Assembly (NCBI RefSeq): GCF_001429395.1 | Contig: NZ_LMJT01000002.1 | Location: 1 to 64,000, forward strand | Source: Allobosea sp. Root381 | GTDB lineage: Bacteria; Pseudomonadota; Alphaproteobacteria; Rhizobiales; Beijerinckiaceae | Length of the DNA: 64,000 nucleotides | Direction of reading: 5' to 3' | In this document: positions 34,529-44,530 of the stretch, piece after piece | Layout of the letters: each line of letters begins with the position of its first letter | Numbering within the stretch: position 1 is the stretch's first letter | Notes under the pieces: model-generated | What the model saw: the letters and a program-made list of their open reading frames with translations, nothing else | Databases searched by the model: none | Told to the model about the DNA's origin: nothing | Translations under genes and position numbers: made by a program

Positions 34529-35023
34529 ATGATCTCCCTTTCCCGCCGCACCGCCCTCTTCGGCGCTCTCGCGACGTCGAGCCTCGCCCTTGCCGGCTGC
34601 GGCCCCACTGCCGGCGGCTTCAAGCTCTCCACGTCGAGCGGCCTCAACGAAGAGGTCCAGCGCGGCTTCATCGCCGACGATGCGCTGATCAGCCAGATCA
34701 AGGTCGGTATGGACGTGCAGCAGGTGCTGCAGATCCTCGGCACGCCCTCGACCACCTCGACCGTCGGCAACCGCACCTTCTATTACATCAGCCAGACGGT
34801 GCGCCGGCGCTTCCAGTTCCAGGAGCTGACCGTCGTCGACCAGAAGGTGCTGGTCATCTATTTCAACAAGGGCTTCAAGGTCGAGCGCATCGCCCATTAC
34901 GGGCTGCAGGACGGCGTGATCTTCGACTTCATCAGCCGCACCACCGCAACCGGCGGCGAGGAGCAGAGCTTCGTGCGCAACCTCTTCCGCGGCGTAACGC
35001 GGTTCAACCCGCTCGGCAGCTGA
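34529..35023 (+). CDS. bamE: Outer membrane assembly lipoprotein BamE/OmlA
   Basis: 164 residues. The signal peptide ends LALAGCGPT (lipidated Cys). The SmpA/OmlA domain shows IKVGMDVQQVLQILGTPST and RTFYYISQTVRRRFQF. It supports the BAM complex in beta-barrel insertion, which the large autotransporter at 50.4 kb will also need. A strong terminator follows. Confidence 0.93.
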   Translation: MISLSRRTALFGALATSSLALAGCGPTAGGFKLSTSSGLNEEVQRGFIADDALISQIKVGMDVQQVLQILGTPSTTSTVGNRTFYYISQTVRRRFQFQELTVVDQKVLVIYFNKGFKVERIAHYGLQDGVIFDFISRTTATGGEEQSFVRNLFRGVTRFNPLGS

Positions 35024-35039
35024 GCGGAAGACCTTACGA

Positions 35040-35066
35040 GAAAAGCCCCGCTTGGCGGGGCTTTTC
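35040..35066 (+). terminator. Rho-independent terminator of bamE
   Basis: A 12-bp perfect stem GAAAAGCCCCGC / GCGGGGCTTTTC with a 3-base loop. The descending arm gives the T-rich tract and further T follow. It lies 17 bases after the bamE stop. Confidence 0.9.
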
Positions 35067-35117
35067 TGTTTGAGACGGGCGCGTGGCTACCGTATCCCCG
35101 ATGCCGGGCAAGTCACC

Positions 35118-35435
35118 TCAGCGGCGGCGAAGGACCATCCCGGCGTGATGCAGGATGTCGTCCTTGAAATCGCCGTCCGCCGTGAAGCCGGTATCGTCCC
35201 AATACTCGATATGCGTGCCTTTGACCCGGTATCGGCCCTCATAGGCCCGCTCGCGCGTGCCGCGGGCTTCGACATAGCGGCCATTGGATAGGAGCTCATG
35301 TCGGATGTATCCGTCGGCCGTGACCCATAACCCAACATAGGGGTGGTCGGCTTTGGGTTGGTCGGCTTGCGCATCCGGCCGTGCCGGGGCCGCCAGGAGC
35401 ACGGCCGTCGCCAGTGCCAGGAAGGCATGCTTCAT
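35118..35435 (-). CDS. Small secreted Atu4866-like protein
   Basis: 105 residues. The signal peptide MKHAFLALATAVLLAAPARP is followed by a small beta domain HPYVGLWVTADGYIRHELLS, GRYVEARGTRERAYEGRYRV and IEYWDDTGFTADGDF. The pattern matches a small beta-barrel family first seen in Agrobacterium (Atu4866), whose function is unknown. The start is fixed by the signal peptide. Confidence 0.75.
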   Translation of the reverse strand: MKHAFLALATAVLLAAPARPDAQADQPKADHPYVGLWVTADGYIRHELLSNGRYVEARGTRERAYEGRYRVKGTHIEYWDDTGFTADGDFKDDILHHAGMVLRRR

Positions 35436-35524
35436 GGTTCGAGTCCTTGCTTGAGGTCGGATTGCCGCCGGCACGAGGCCAGCAGGGCATCGAAGCGCAC
35501 CGCGCCGAACGAGCGCGGCCGCAT

Positions 35525-36055
35525 TCAGGGGCGGCGGGGCTCGTTGTTGTCGACGACCCGCTGATAGGCCGCGAGATCGAGAAAGGCTTCGGCCTCGACC
35601 ACGGCCCCGTCGTTCATCCGGAAGATCCAGACGAACTGATTACTGTAGGGCGCTCCGGACGTCGTCGTGGCGGTGGCGTCGAAGCGGATGACGATCCGAT
35701 CGCCGCCGGACCAGATATGATGGACGGTCGGAGTGAGCGGCGTGGCCAGGCGACTGACGAGAGGAACCGACGCGCGCTCGACGAAGTCCTTGAGGCCGCG
35801 ATAGGTGCCCGCGACCGGACCGGAGCCGTGGATGGTCCAGACCAGATCGGGCGACAGCAGATCGGCGAAGACGTTTCCGCCCGAGCGCCACTTGTCGAAG
35901 GCCTCGCGGACGATCGTCTCGTTGCGCGTTTCAAGGGGCGTCCGGCCGTCGCTGGCACTGCCGTGGCCGGGCAGGAGCATTGCGCCCAGCAACATCAGGA
36001 CGGGCAAGGTGGCCGTGCGGGTCGGGCGACGGCCTGAGGCGGTGATCGAGCTCAT
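35525..36055 (-). CDS. Secreted SnoaL-like (NTF2-fold) protein
   Basis: 176 residues. A signal peptide runs to about residue 35 (LPVLMLLGAMLLPGHGSAS). The NTF2-like part has VREAFDKWRSGGNVFADLLS, DLVWTIHGSGPVAGTYRGLK and FVWIFRMNDGAVVEAEAFLD. Such folds serve as small-molecule enzymes or binding proteins. It lies 75 bases after the SDR gene on the same strand, probably in one transcript. Confidence 0.8.
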   Translation of the reverse strand: MSSITASGRRPTRTATLPVLMLLGAMLLPGHGSASDGRTPLETRNETIVREAFDKWRSGGNVFADLLSPDLVWTIHGSGPVAGTYRGLKDFVERASVPLVSRLATPLTPTVHHIWSGGDRIVIRFDATATTTSGAPYSNQFVWIFRMNDGAVVEAEAFLDLAAYQRVVDNNEPRRP

Positions 36056-36130
36056 GTGACAATCCTCTCATTGAAGGGCGAGACGGTTCGGCTCGCATTC
36101 GTTGGGGTTCGGTCGAGGTGGAAGCGTTCG

Positions 36131-36853
36131 TCAGTGTTGCGATGCCGTGGGCCGGATGGTGATCTCGCTGGTGTCCACCTGTGGCGGGGCCTCGATCAGG
36201 TGCCGGACGGCCCGGGCGATATCCGCAGGCTGGATGGAGACGGATCGATAGTCCTCCATCACAGCCATCGTCGGCTCGTCGGTGATGGTGGAAGCCAGTT
36301 CGCTTTCGACCACGCCCGGATTGACGCAGGTGACGCGGATATGCGTGCTTTCCTGCCGCAGCCCGTCCGAGATCGCGCGGACCGCGAATTTGGTCGCGCA
36401 GTAGACGGCGGCAGTGGGCACGACCGACAGCGCGCCGATCGAGCCGATGTTGATGATCTGGCCCGAGCGCTGCTCGTTCATGATCGGCAACACGGCGCCG
36501 ATGCCCCAGAGCACGCCCTTGATGTTGACGTCGACCATGTGCTCCCACTCGTCGAGCTTGCCGGCGGCAAGCGGCGAGAGCGGCATCACGCCCGCGTTGT
36601 TGACGAGTACGTCGATCCGCCCCCAGGCATCGACCGCAGCCTGCGCGAAGCCCGCCATCGCCTTCCTGTCGGTGACGTCGAGCCGGTATGTCAGCGCCGT
36701 CCCGCCGGCATTGCTGATCTCGGCGGCGATCGCCTCGATGCGGTCCGTCCGGCGCGCGCCGAGCAAGACCCTGGCGCCGGCCGCACCGAGCTCGCGGGCG
36801 ATGCCCGCACCGATACCGCTGGAGGCGCCGGTGATGAGGATGACCTTGTCCAT
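36131..36853 (-). CDS. Short-chain dehydrogenase/reductase
   Basis: 240 residues: cofactor loop TGASSGIGAGIA, NNAGV, Ser in INIGSIGALSVVP and the YCATK catalytic Tyr/Lys. ARRTDR after the second strand favours NADPH. The substrate is unknown. It is divergent from a LysR gene, which probably regulates it through the dyad at 36907-36922. The ATG yields the standard SDR start. Confidence 0.92.
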   Translation of the reverse strand: MDKVILITGASSGIGAGIARELGAAGARVLLGARRTDRIEAIAAEISNAGGTALTYRLDVTDRKAMAGFAQAAVDAWGRIDVLVNNAGVMPLSPLAAGKLDEWEHMVDVNIKGVLWGIGAVLPIMNEQRSGQIINIGSIGALSVVPTAAVYCATKFAVRAISDGLRQESTHIRVTCVNPGVVESELASTITDEPTMAVMEDYRSVSIQPADIARAVRHLIEAPPQVDTSEITIRPTASQH

Positions 36854-36906
36854 GCTGTTCTCCCTGTTGCAGGGCTCAATATGGACGCGGGTCATTGTCG
36901 CGGGTA

Positions 36907-36922
36907 TCCAGCAATCACTGGA
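36907..36922. promoter_or_regulatory. Candidate LysR operator between SDR and LysR genes
   Basis: TCCAGCAATCACTGGA has 5-base arms TCCAG/CTGGA around six bases and lies 25 bases before the LysR start in the 93-base divergent gap. The position fits autoregulation and control of the SDR gene. Confidence 0.45.
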
Positions 36923-36946
36923 CTGAATGGTAAGAGACACTAAACA

Positions 36947-37834
36947 ATGAAGGTCGATCTCAACCTGCTGACGCTGTTCCTGGCGGTGGCCGAAGAGCGC
37001 AATTTCCGCGCGGCCGCCGATCGCCTGGATGTCACCCGTTCCGCCGTGAGCCAGGGGATCAGACGGCTCGAAGACAGCTTCGGCACGGCGCTGCTGCTGC
37101 GCACGACGCGCTCGGTGCGCCTGACCGAGGCCGGCGAGCGGCTGCGGCAGGCCCTTGCCCAGCCGCTATCGGATATCGGCACCGCGCTCGATCATGTCGG
37201 CGCAGAGCGCTCACCCCATGGCCTCCTCCGCATCGCGGTGACGTCGATCGCCGAGCGTTTTCTGTCGGGGCCGCTGATTGCCGCCTTCGCGGCGGCCTAT
37301 CCTGAGGTGACGATCGACGTCACGGTCACCGACGAGGAGTTCGACATCGTCGCAGCCGGCTTCGATGCCGGAGTGCGCCTCGGAGAGGTGATCGAGCAGG
37401 ACATGATCGCGATCCCGCTCACTGGCGATCAGCGGGAGGCGGTCGTGGCTGCCCCCTCCTATCTGGCCACGCATGGGGCGCCGCAGCATCCGCGCGACCT
37501 GATTCATCACCGCTGCATCAGCTGGCGGCGCGCTCCCAACGTCGCGCCGCATCGCTGGGAATTCGAGGAGAACGGGGTTCCGTTCGACGTCGCCGTCCAG
37601 GCTCGGATCACCACGAACGATCTTCGGCTGATGCTGCGAGCGGCGCTCTGCGGGGCCGGCATCACCTTCGCGACAGAGGAAACCTTCCGGCCGTATCTCG
37701 ATAGCGGCGAACTGGTCTCGCTGTTGCCCGAGTTCCTGCCGCCCTTCGCCGGCTTCTATCTGTACTTTCCTCAGCGCCGCAACATGGCCCCGAAGATGCG
37801 CGCTCTGGTCGACCACATCCGCCAGTGGCGGTAG
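36947..37834 (+). CDS. LysR family regulator divergent from the SDR gene
   Basis: 295 residues. It begins MKVDLNLLTLFLAVAEERNF; the helix-turn-helix has AADRLDVTRSAVSQGIRRLE, then LLLRTTRSVRLTEAG. The domain after about residue 90 is of the DsdC/GcvA-like subgroup (GLLRIAVTSIAERFLSGPLI). It is expected to control the divergent SDR/SnoaL-like genes. Confidence 0.9.
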   Translation: MKVDLNLLTLFLAVAEERNFRAAADRLDVTRSAVSQGIRRLEDSFGTALLLRTTRSVRLTEAGERLRQALAQPLSDIGTALDHVGAERSPHGLLRIAVTSIAERFLSGPLIAAFAAAYPEVTIDVTVTDEEFDIVAAGFDAGVRLGEVIEQDMIAIPLTGDQREAVVAAPSYLATHGAPQHPRDLIHHRCISWRRAPNVAPHRWEFEENGVPFDVAVQARITTNDLRLMLRAALCGAGITFATEETFRPYLDSGELVSLLPEFLPPFAGFYLYFPQRRNMAPKMRALVDHIRQWR

Positions 37835-37886
37835 TGGCAGCCGGCCGGGCCCCGCAAAGCGAAAAACCCGCGGATGTGGCGGCGCC

Positions 37887-38822
37887 TCAAGACGCTCCGT
37901 CAGGCCGGCCCTGCCGGCGCAGCGGCAGGGTCATCGCCAGCACGCCGACAACGACCAGGACGAGCCCGGCCCAGGCCGTCGGAGCCAGCGCCTCGCCCAG
38001 GAATACCATGCCGATCAGCACCCCGGCCGGCACGCGCAGATAGGCGACCGATGTCGTCGCGACCGAACCCAACCTTGCGATCAGGCGGAAATAAATCACG
38101 AAGGCCAGCGCCGTGGACAGCGTCGAGAGCGCGATCAGCGCCTGTATCGATCCGACCGAGGGCGCGAGCGCCCAGGGCCGGTCCAGCGCGAGGCTGAGCG
38201 GCAGCAGGACGAGCGCACCACAGACGAGCGAGCCAGCGGCCGGCATGATCGGGTCGAGCCCTTTGAAGCTCCGGCCGAACAGGGCTGCGCCCGCATAGCA
38301 GATGCTCGCCGCGACCAGCGCGAGCTGCGCCGCCAGCAGCTCACCGACACCCGAGATCGCCTGCATGCCGACGATCAGGACGGTGCCGGCGAGGCCGGCG
38401 GCGACCCCCGCCAGTCGAAGGCGCGGGAGGCGCTCAGTGCTGGCGGACAGGCAGGTCAGCAGGACGACGAAGATCGGGCTGGTCGAGCTCAGGATGGTCG
38501 CAAGCCCGGCCTCGACGCTACGCTCGGCCCAGGCGATCAGCGTGAAGGGCACGACGCTGTTCAGGCAAGCCTGGACGAGGAAGAGCCGCCATGTGGCGAG
38601 ATCGCGCGGCAGCCGCAGGCCGCGCCAACGGATCACGACGAGCAGGATCGCACCGGCAAGCAGCGTCCGAGCCGCGATCAGGGTCAGCGGCGGGATGGTT
38701 TCGACAGCGATCCGGATGAAGCTGTAGGAGCCGCCCCAGAGCAGGGCGAGCAGCAGCAGGAGGGCGAGTTCGGTCGCGCGGTTCGATGCCGCGACCGGCG
38801 GCGCGGCGACGTGAGTGGTCAT
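37887..38822 (-). CDS. EamA/DMT family transporter
   Basis: 311 residues with ten predicted helices in two EamA repeats (LLLLALLWGGSYSFIRIA at the start of the first; SICYAGAALFGRSFKGLD in the second). DMT carriers export amino acids, metabolites or drugs; the substrate is not readable. The ATG chosen is preceded by a GGAGCG-type site; the longer frame crosses non-coding sequence. Confidence 0.9.
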   Translation of the reverse strand: MTTHVAAPPVAASNRATELALLLLLALLWGGSYSFIRIAVETIPPLTLIAARTLLAGAILLVVIRWRGLRLPRDLATWRLFLVQACLNSVVPFTLIAWAERSVEAGLATILSSTSPIFVVLLTCLSASTERLPRLRLAGVAAGLAGTVLIVGMQAISGVGELLAAQLALVAASICYAGAALFGRSFKGLDPIMPAAGSLVCGALVLLPLSLALDRPWALAPSVGSIQALIALSTLSTALAFVIYFRLIARLGSVATTSVAYLRVPAGVLIGMVFLGEALAPTAWAGLVLVVVGVLAMTLPLRRQGRPDGAS

Positions 38823-38983
38823 GGGGTCGCTCCTTGTTCGGAGGGACCATGCCCGCCGACACGCCGGAGGGCTTGCTCGAACGCTACGGGCGATGCGGTA
38901 GCTTCGGCCCGCTCCAGCGAGCCCGGTCCGCACTGCACGGCCCGATTCAAGAACCAGCCGCAAATGGTTGCTACGCAAGCAAA

Positions 38984-39007
38984 ACCCCGCGGATCGCTCC
39001 GCGGGGT
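38984..39007 (-). terminator. Rho-independent terminator of hppA
   Basis: A 10-bp stem ACCCCGCGGA / TCCGCGGGGT with a 4-base loop, followed on the minus strand by TTTTGCTT. It lies 31 bases past the hppA stop. Confidence 0.85.
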
Positions 39008-39038
39008 CGGATCGGCGTCTGATGCCGATCAATGCGTC

Positions 39039-41195
39039 TCAGGAATGCGCCAGGATCGCCAGCAGCAGCAGCGCGATGATGTTGGTGATCTTGATCGCAG
39101 GGTTCACGGCGGGGCCCGCCGTGTCCTTGTAGGGGTCGCCGACGGTGTCGCCCGTCACCGAGGCCTTGTGCGCTTCCGAGCCCTTCATATGGCGCACGCC
39201 GTCCTTGTCGACGAAACCATCCTCGAAGCTCTTCTTGGCGTTGTCCCAGGCGCCACCGCCCGAGGTCATCGAGATCGCGACGAAGATGCCGGTGACGATC
39301 ACGCCCATCAGCATCGCGCCGACGGCCGCAAAAGCCTGGTTCTTCCCGGCGATGGCGTTGATCGCGAAGAAGGTCACGATCGGCGCCAGCACGGGCAGGA
39401 GCGACGGCACGATCATTTCCTTGATCGCAGCCTTGGTCAGCAGGTCGACGGCGCGGGCGTAGTCGGGCCGGTCGGTGCCTGCCATGATGCCCGGCTTCTC
39501 GCGGAACTGCCGGCGCACCTCCTCGACCACGGAGCCCGCCGCACGGCCCACCGCCGTCATGGCCATGCCACCGAAGAGGAAAGGTATCAGGCCGCCGAGC
39601 AGCAGGCCGACGACGACGAAGGGGTTGGACAGCGAGAAATCAACCGTGACGCCCTTGAAGTACTGGAACGTGGTCGAGCCCGCCTTGTTGGCCTCGGCGA
39701 TGAAGAAGTTCAAATCCGAGGTATAGGCCGCGAAGAGCACCAGCGCGCCGAGGCCGGCCGAGCCGATCGCATAGCCCTTGGTGATCGCCTTGGTGGTGTT
39801 GCCGACGGCGTCGAGCGCGTCCGTCGAATGGCGCACCTCCTTGGGCAGGCCCGCCATTTCGGCAATGCCGCCGGCATTGTCGGTGACCGGGCCGAAGGCA
39901 TCGAGCGCCACGACCACGCCGGCCAGCGCCAGCATGGCGGTGGTGGCGATGGCGATGCCGAACAGGCCGGCGAAGCCGTAGGAGACGATGATGCCGGCGA
40001 TGATGACGATGGTCGGCAACGCGGTCGATTCCAAGGATACCGCGAGGCCCTGGATGACGTTGGTGCCGTGCCCGGTGACAGAGGCCTGGGCGATCGAGAC
40101 CACCGGGCGCTTGCCGGTGCCGGTATAGTATTCGGTGATGACGACGATCAGCAGCGTGACCGCGAGGCCGACCAGCGCGCAGGCGAAGAGCCCGCCCGAG
40201 GTGAAGGTCACCCCCTGCCCCGTGGTGAAGGAGGCCGAGAAGCCGCCGAACATCAGGTGGTTCACCGCCGCGATCGCGCCGACGGAGAGCACGCCGGCGG
40301 CGATGAAGCCCTTGTAGAGCGCCCCCATGATCGACTGGTTGGCACCGAGCTTCACGAAGAAGGTGCCGATGATCGAGGTGACGATGCAGGCCGCGCCGAT
40401 CGCCATCGGATAGAGCATCATCGTGCCGAGCGCGGGCTGCCCGGCGAAGAAGATCGCCGCCAGCACCATGGTCGCGACCAGCGTCACCGCATAGGTCTCG
40501 AACAGGTCGGCCGCCATGCCGGCGCAGTCGCCGACATTGTCGCCGACATTGTCGGCGATGGTCGCCGGATTGCGCGGGTCGTCCTCGGGGATTCCGGCCT
40601 CGACCTTGCCGACGAGGTCGGCGCCGACATCGGCGCCCTTGGTGAAGATGCCGCCGCCGAGACGGGCGAAGATCGAGATCAGCGAGGCGCCAAAGCCGAG
40701 CGCGACCAGCGAATCGATGACGACGCGGTCGGACGGGCTGAAGCCGAGCATCGAGGTCAGGATGCCGTAGTAGACGGCGACGCCGAGCAGAGCGAGGCCG
40801 GCGACCAGCATGCCGGTGACCGCGCCGGCTTTGAAGGCCACGTCGAGGCCGTCACCGAGCGACTGCATCGCGGCCTGCGCCGTGCGGACATTGGCGCGCA
40901 CCGAGACGTTCATGCCGATGAAGCCTGCCATGCCCGAGAGCACGGCGCCGATCAGGAAGCCGATCGCGACCCAGCTGCCGAGCAGCCAGAAGAGCGCGAC
41001 GAAAAGCGCGACGCCGACCATCGAGATGGTGACGTATTGCCGCTTGAGATAGGCCTGCGCGCCCTCCGCGACGGCTGCAGAGATTTCCTGCATGCGCTGG
41101 TTGCCGGCGTCGCGCTTCATGACGTCGGCATAAGCCCAGACGCCATAGGCGATGGATAATGCGCTTAAGACGATAATGATAAGCAGAGCTGACAT
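39039..41195 (-). CDS. hppA: Membrane-bound proton-translocating pyrophosphatase (K+-independent type)
   Basis: 718 residues, about 16 helices. Acidic pyrophosphate-binding clusters are visible ([20 protein letters not shown], then [20 protein letters not shown]; also [13 protein letters not shown]). The residue that decides potassium dependence is Lys in [16 protein letters not shown], the K+-independent form as in Rhodospirillum. It couples PPi hydrolysis to proton export. It stands alone with its own terminator and a 219-base upstream gap. Confidence 0.96.
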   Translation of the reverse strand: MSALLIIIVLSALSIAYGVWAYADVMKRDAGNQRMQEISAAVAEGAQAYLKRQYVTISMVGVALFVALFWLLGSWVAIGFLIGAVLSGMAGFIGMNVSVRANVRTAQAAMQSLGDGLDVAFKAGAVTGMLVAGLALLGVAVYYGILTSMLGFSPSDRVVIDSLVALGFGASLISIFARLGGGIFTKGADVGADLVGKVEAGIPEDDPRNPATIADNVGDNVGDCAGMAADLFETYAVTLVATMVLAAIFFAGQPALGTMMLYPMAIGAACIVTSIIGTFFVKLGANQSIMGALYKGFIAAGVLSVGAIAAVNHLMFGGFSASFTTGQGVTFTSGGLFACALVGLAVTLLIVVITEYYTGTGKRPVVSIAQASVTGHGTNVIQGLAVSLESTALPTIVIIAGIIVSYGFAGLFGIAIATTAMLALAGVVVALDAFGPVTDNAGGIAEMAGLPKEVRHSTDALDAVGNTTKAITKGYAIGSAGLGALVLFAAYTSDLNFFIAEANKAGSTTFQYFKGVTVDFSLSNPFVVVGLLLGGLIPFLFGGMAMTAVGRAAGSVVEEVRRQFREKPGIMAGTDRPDYARAVDLLTKAAIKEMIVPSLLPVLAPIVTFFAINAIAGKNQAFAAVGAMLMGVIVTGIFVAISMTSGGGAWDNAKKSFEDGFVDKDGVRHMKGSEAHKASVTGDTVGDPYKDTAGPAVNPAIKITNIIALLLLAILAHS

Positions 41196-41414
41196 TCGAT
41201 TTCCTGACCTTGAGCTTCCGACCGATCGGGAGCGCTGTCGCTCCTCATTTGCCGTTTTGGACGTCAGGCACAGGAAAAGCGGGCCAAGAGACTCAAGGCC
41301 CGCTTCGCGTCGCCAGTGTCAGGCGAATTTGTGGCAAGTTTCGCGAGGAAGCGCAAACGAGACGTTACGCAGCTGACGCAAGGTCGGGGCGCCTTCCGGT
41401 GCAGGTCGCCGCCC

Positions 41415-42215
41415 CTACAACGCCACGTCGCGGTTGACGTTCTTGTAGAGCAGGTAGCAGGCGTCGTCGAAGCCGGTGGGATAGAACTGCTGCGGGCAGT
41501 AGCCGCCCATCCAGATGAAGTCCTGCGCCCAGATCTCGTGCCAGTCCCGGCCGAGGAAATAGAGCCCCTGCCCTTCGAGCATGTAGAGCCCGTGCTCCAT
41601 CACATGGGTCTCGACATCGGGGAAGCTGGCGCCGGGCTTGAACCACATCAGGTTCATCTCGAAATCGAAGCGCAGGTCGCCGTAGGGCAGCAGGAACTGG
41701 AAGCCGCGCCCCTCCATCCCGGTGTGGTTGGTCACCGGCACCTTGTCCTGATGCGAGAGGATCGGCTCGGGCACGCTGAAGCCCGGTGCGGGCTCGTAGC
41801 GCTTGCGCAGGGCGAGCACACGCACCTTGTCGGGGCTGTCGTTGCGCAGCGTGAAGGAGGTCCCCGGCGGGATGTAGGCGAAGCTGCCCTTCGCGAAGGC
41901 CGTGGTAGGCTGACCGTCGAGCGCGAAGGCCGCCTCGCCGGAGAGGGCGTAGTAAAAATGCTGGATGCCCTCCTCGGCGAAGGGCGCGCGCGTGCCGCCG
42001 CCGGGCTCGATCTCCAGCACGTATTGCGCGAAGCGCGCACCGAGCACCGGCGCGGCGAGGATGCGCACGATCGTTTTCTCGAAATGCGGCAGGCGGCTGA
42101 CGAGGACGCCTTCCGGCGGCATGAAGGCATAGTTGCGCGCCACGACGCCACGGTTGTGGCCGATCGCACCGACGGCGGGGCGGCCTGGCACCTGGGGAAG
42201 CTGATGGGGGCGCAT
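41415..42215 (-). CDS. (S)-ureidoglycine aminohydrolase (bicupin)
   Basis: 266 residues in two cupin halves: GIQHFYYALSGEAAFALDGQ in the first and THVMEHGLYMLEGQGLYFLG, then WHEIWAQDFIWMGGYCPQQF in the second, with the H/E metal ligands of the YlbA/AllE family. It converts ureidoglycine to ureidoglycolate in purine (allantoin) breakdown. The start is the ATG of MRPHQLPQVPG. Other purine-catabolic genes are not in the window. An MFS gene follows upstream on the same strand. Confidence 0.9.
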   Translation of the reverse strand: MRPHQLPQVPGRPAVGAIGHNRGVVARNYAFMPPEGVLVSRLPHFEKTIVRILAAPVLGARFAQYVLEIEPGGGTRAPFAEEGIQHFYYALSGEAAFALDGQPTTAFAKGSFAYIPPGTSFTLRNDSPDKVRVLALRKRYEPAPGFSVPEPILSHQDKVPVTNHTGMEGRGFQFLLPYGDLRFDFEMNLMWFKPGASFPDVETHVMEHGLYMLEGQGLYFLGRDWHEIWAQDFIWMGGYCPQQFYPTGFDDACYLLYKNVNRDVAL

Positions 42216-42267
42216 TGCGGGTCTCCGTCGTCTTGGCTCGAAAGTCTTGGCTCGAATCGGCCAGCGC

Positions 42268-43473
42268 TCAGGCTGCCACGGCGCGCCGGCCAAGTCCCTG
42301 CCAGGCGACCAGCGCCATGGCCACCACGACCGGCGGGAAGACGAGCCAGTTGACGCTGTCCCAGCCGCCGGCATGGAGCAGGCCGCCCGAGGAGAAAGAG
42401 GCGATGGCAACCGAGCCGAAGACGAGGAAATCGTTGGCGGCCTGGACCTTCACGCGCTCCTCCGGCCGGTAGCAGTCGGTGACGAGGGCGGTCGCGCCGA
42501 TGAAGCCGAAGTTCCAGCCAATGCCGAGCAGGATCAGCGCGACCCAGAAATGCGTGACGCTCAGCCCTGAAAGCCCGACGATCGCGGCAATTGCCGTCAG
42601 CAGCAGGCCGGCGATGGTGACCTGGGCCTTGCCGAAGCGAGCGATGAGGCGGCCGGTGTAGAAGCTCGGCGCGAACATGGCGAGCACATGCCATTGGATG
42701 CCGAGCGCCGCGTCGCCCACCGAATGGCCGCAGCCGATCATGGCGAGCGGGGCTGCGGTCATCAGGAAGCTCATCAGCCCGTAGGTAACGAGCCCGGCCG
42801 TGACAGAAGCGATGAAGCGCGGCTGGCGCATGATCTCGGACAAAGGCCGCCCGCCCGATTGCGGCACCGGCGCGACCGGCGGGGCCCGCAGCTGCAGGAT
42901 CACCAGCATCGCGATCAGCGCGAAGCAGCCCTGGGCGAGGAAGCTCGCGGCGAAGGGTGCGTCCGGCGTGAGGTCGCGCGTCCAGTACACCGCCTGCGGG
43001 CCGATGACGCCCGCCGCGATGCCGCCCATCATCACCCAGGCGATGGCGCGGGGCCGGAAGCTGTCGGTCGCGGTGTCGGCGGCGGCGAAGCGATAGCTCT
43101 GCACGAAGGCGCCATAGAGCCCGCACATGAAGGTGCCGAGGCAGAACAGCCAGAACAGCCGCGCACTCGTGCCGGCAGCGGCGATGCTGGCCGCGGCCGC
43201 GCCGATCAGCGCGCCGAGCAGATAGGCGTTGCGGCGCCCGAGCCGCCGCATCAGCATGGCCGCGGGGATGACGCCGAAGGCAATCCCGAGCTGCATCAGG
43301 CTGACGGGGACCGTCGCGAACGCCTTGTCCGCGACCAACTGCGCCCCGACGATGCCGCCCAGCGAGATGACGATCGGCGGGCTCGAGCCGCCCAGCGCCT
43401 GGGCGCAGGCGAGGACGACTGAATTGCGCTTGGCGAGAGTATCGCCATCCGCGACCGGAACATGCTGGTTCAT
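42268..43473 (-). CDS. Major facilitator superfamily transporter
   Basis: 401 residues, twelve helices. The cytoplasmic loop motif RRLGRRNAYLLG after helix 2 and a central loop around residue 200 split two six-helix halves. No close subfamily is recognised. It lies 52 bases upstream of the ureidoglycine aminohydrolase in the same direction, so it could carry a purine-derived compound (inference). Confidence 0.85.
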   Translation of the reverse strand: MNQHVPVADGDTLAKRNSVVLACAQALGGSSPPIVISLGGIVGAQLVADKAFATVPVSLMQLGIAFGVIPAAMLMRRLGRRNAYLLGALIGAAAASIAAAGTSARLFWLFCLGTFMCGLYGAFVQSYRFAAADTATDSFRPRAIAWVMMGGIAAGVIGPQAVYWTRDLTPDAPFAASFLAQGCFALIAMLVILQLRAPPVAPVPQSGGRPLSEIMRQPRFIASVTAGLVTYGLMSFLMTAAPLAMIGCGHSVGDAALGIQWHVLAMFAPSFYTGRLIARFGKAQVTIAGLLLTAIAAIVGLSGLSVTHFWVALILLGIGWNFGFIGATALVTDCYRPEERVKVQAANDFLVFGSVAIASFSSGGLLHAGGWDSVNWLVFPPVVVAMALVAWQGLGRRAVAA

Positions 43474-43515
43474 GCGTCTGCCGCCCTTAACGGGACGGCG
43501 CTTCGACGGCCGCCC

Positions 43516-44517
43516 TCAAAAGTGAGCGAAGGAGCCCTGCGCGAAGCTGCGCGCCCTGCCCTGTTCGCGATACCGTGCCACGCTGGCCTCAGGCGTCACG
43601 CGACCGATCGGGGTCAGCGCGATTCCGGCGGCCTGCGCCGCTGCGGCCAGAGCAGGATATTCTCCCTCGGAGGCCGCGCAGAGAATTTCGTAATCGTCCC
43701 CTCCGGTCCAGGCCAGTTCCGCCAATGCGGGATCGGCCATGATCGCAGCGCGCGCCGCCGGCGACAGCGGCACCGCGTCCAGATCGATCTCCGCCCCGGC
43801 ACCTGAGGCTTTCAACAGCTTGGCGAGGTCGCCGACGAGCCCGTCCGACACGTCCATCGCGGCCGAAGCGTGATTTTGCAGCGCATCAGCAAGGGCGAGA
43901 CGCGGCTGTGGATGGAGATAGCGGTCCGCCAGGAAGGCGCGCTCCGGCTCGCCCAGCCGCGACACCCAGGCGGGTGCGGCCGAGCCATGCACCTTCAGGC
44001 CAAGCGCGCCGTCGCCGATCGTGCCGGAGACGAGCACGAGATCGCCGGGCTTCGCGCCCGAGCGCAGCACCATGCGGCCGGCTGGCACGCTGCCGAAGGC
44101 GGTGATCGAGAGCGTCAGCGGGCCGGAGGTCGAAACCGTGTCGCCGCCGATCAGCGGGCAGTGGTGCTCGCCGGCGACGGCGGCGAGGCCCGCGGCAAAG
44201 GCCTGGAGCCAATCCTCGGTCCAGTTCCTGGGCAGGGCGAGCGAGAGCACGAAGCCGTCCGGCCGGGCGCCCTTGGCCGCAAGGTCGGAGAGGTTTACGG
44301 CGAGCGCCTTGCGCGCAATCGAGGCCGGCAGGTCGTCCGGAAAGAAATGGCCGCCGGCTACGAGCGCGTCGGCGGTGACGACGAGCTCATAGCCGCGCGC
44401 CGGCCTGAGCAGCCCGGCATCGTCAAGCAGGCCGAGCGCGCCGCTGCCGGCGATCGGCGCGAAATGGCGGGCGATCAGCTCGAATTCGCCGGGGCGTTCC
44501 TTACCTTGCGCGGTCAT
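43516..44517 (-). CDS. thiL: Thiamine-monophosphate kinase
   Basis: 333 residues. Motifs include the N-terminal FELIARHFAPIAG, DDAGLL, LAVNLSDLAAKGARP, GGDTVSTSGPLTLSITAFG and AAMDVSDGLVGDLAKL. It phosphorylates TMP to thiamine diphosphate. It sits after nusB, as in many alphaproteobacteria. A long inverted repeat separates it from nusB. Confidence 0.95.
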   Translation of the reverse strand: MTAQGKERPGEFELIARHFAPIAGSGALGLLDDAGLLRPARGYELVVTADALVAGGHFFPDDLPASIARKALAVNLSDLAAKGARPDGFVLSLALPRNWTEDWLQAFAAGLAAVAGEHHCPLIGGDTVSTSGPLTLSITAFGSVPAGRMVLRSGAKPGDLVLVSGTIGDGALGLKVHGSAAPAWVSRLGEPERAFLADRYLHPQPRLALADALQNHASAAMDVSDGLVGDLAKLLKASGAGAEIDLDAVPLSPAARAAIMADPALAELAWTGGDDYEILCAASEGEYPALAAAAQAAGIALTPIGRVTPEASVARYREQGRARSFAQGSFAHF

Positions 44518-44530
44518 CTTCGCCCTCCTT

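Noticed and set aside
38811..41159. A 782-codon open frame opposite hppA
   Set aside because: It is made almost wholly of Asp/Arg/His/Gly/Glu codons, the antisense of a membrane protein; hppA on the minus strand is complete and conserved.
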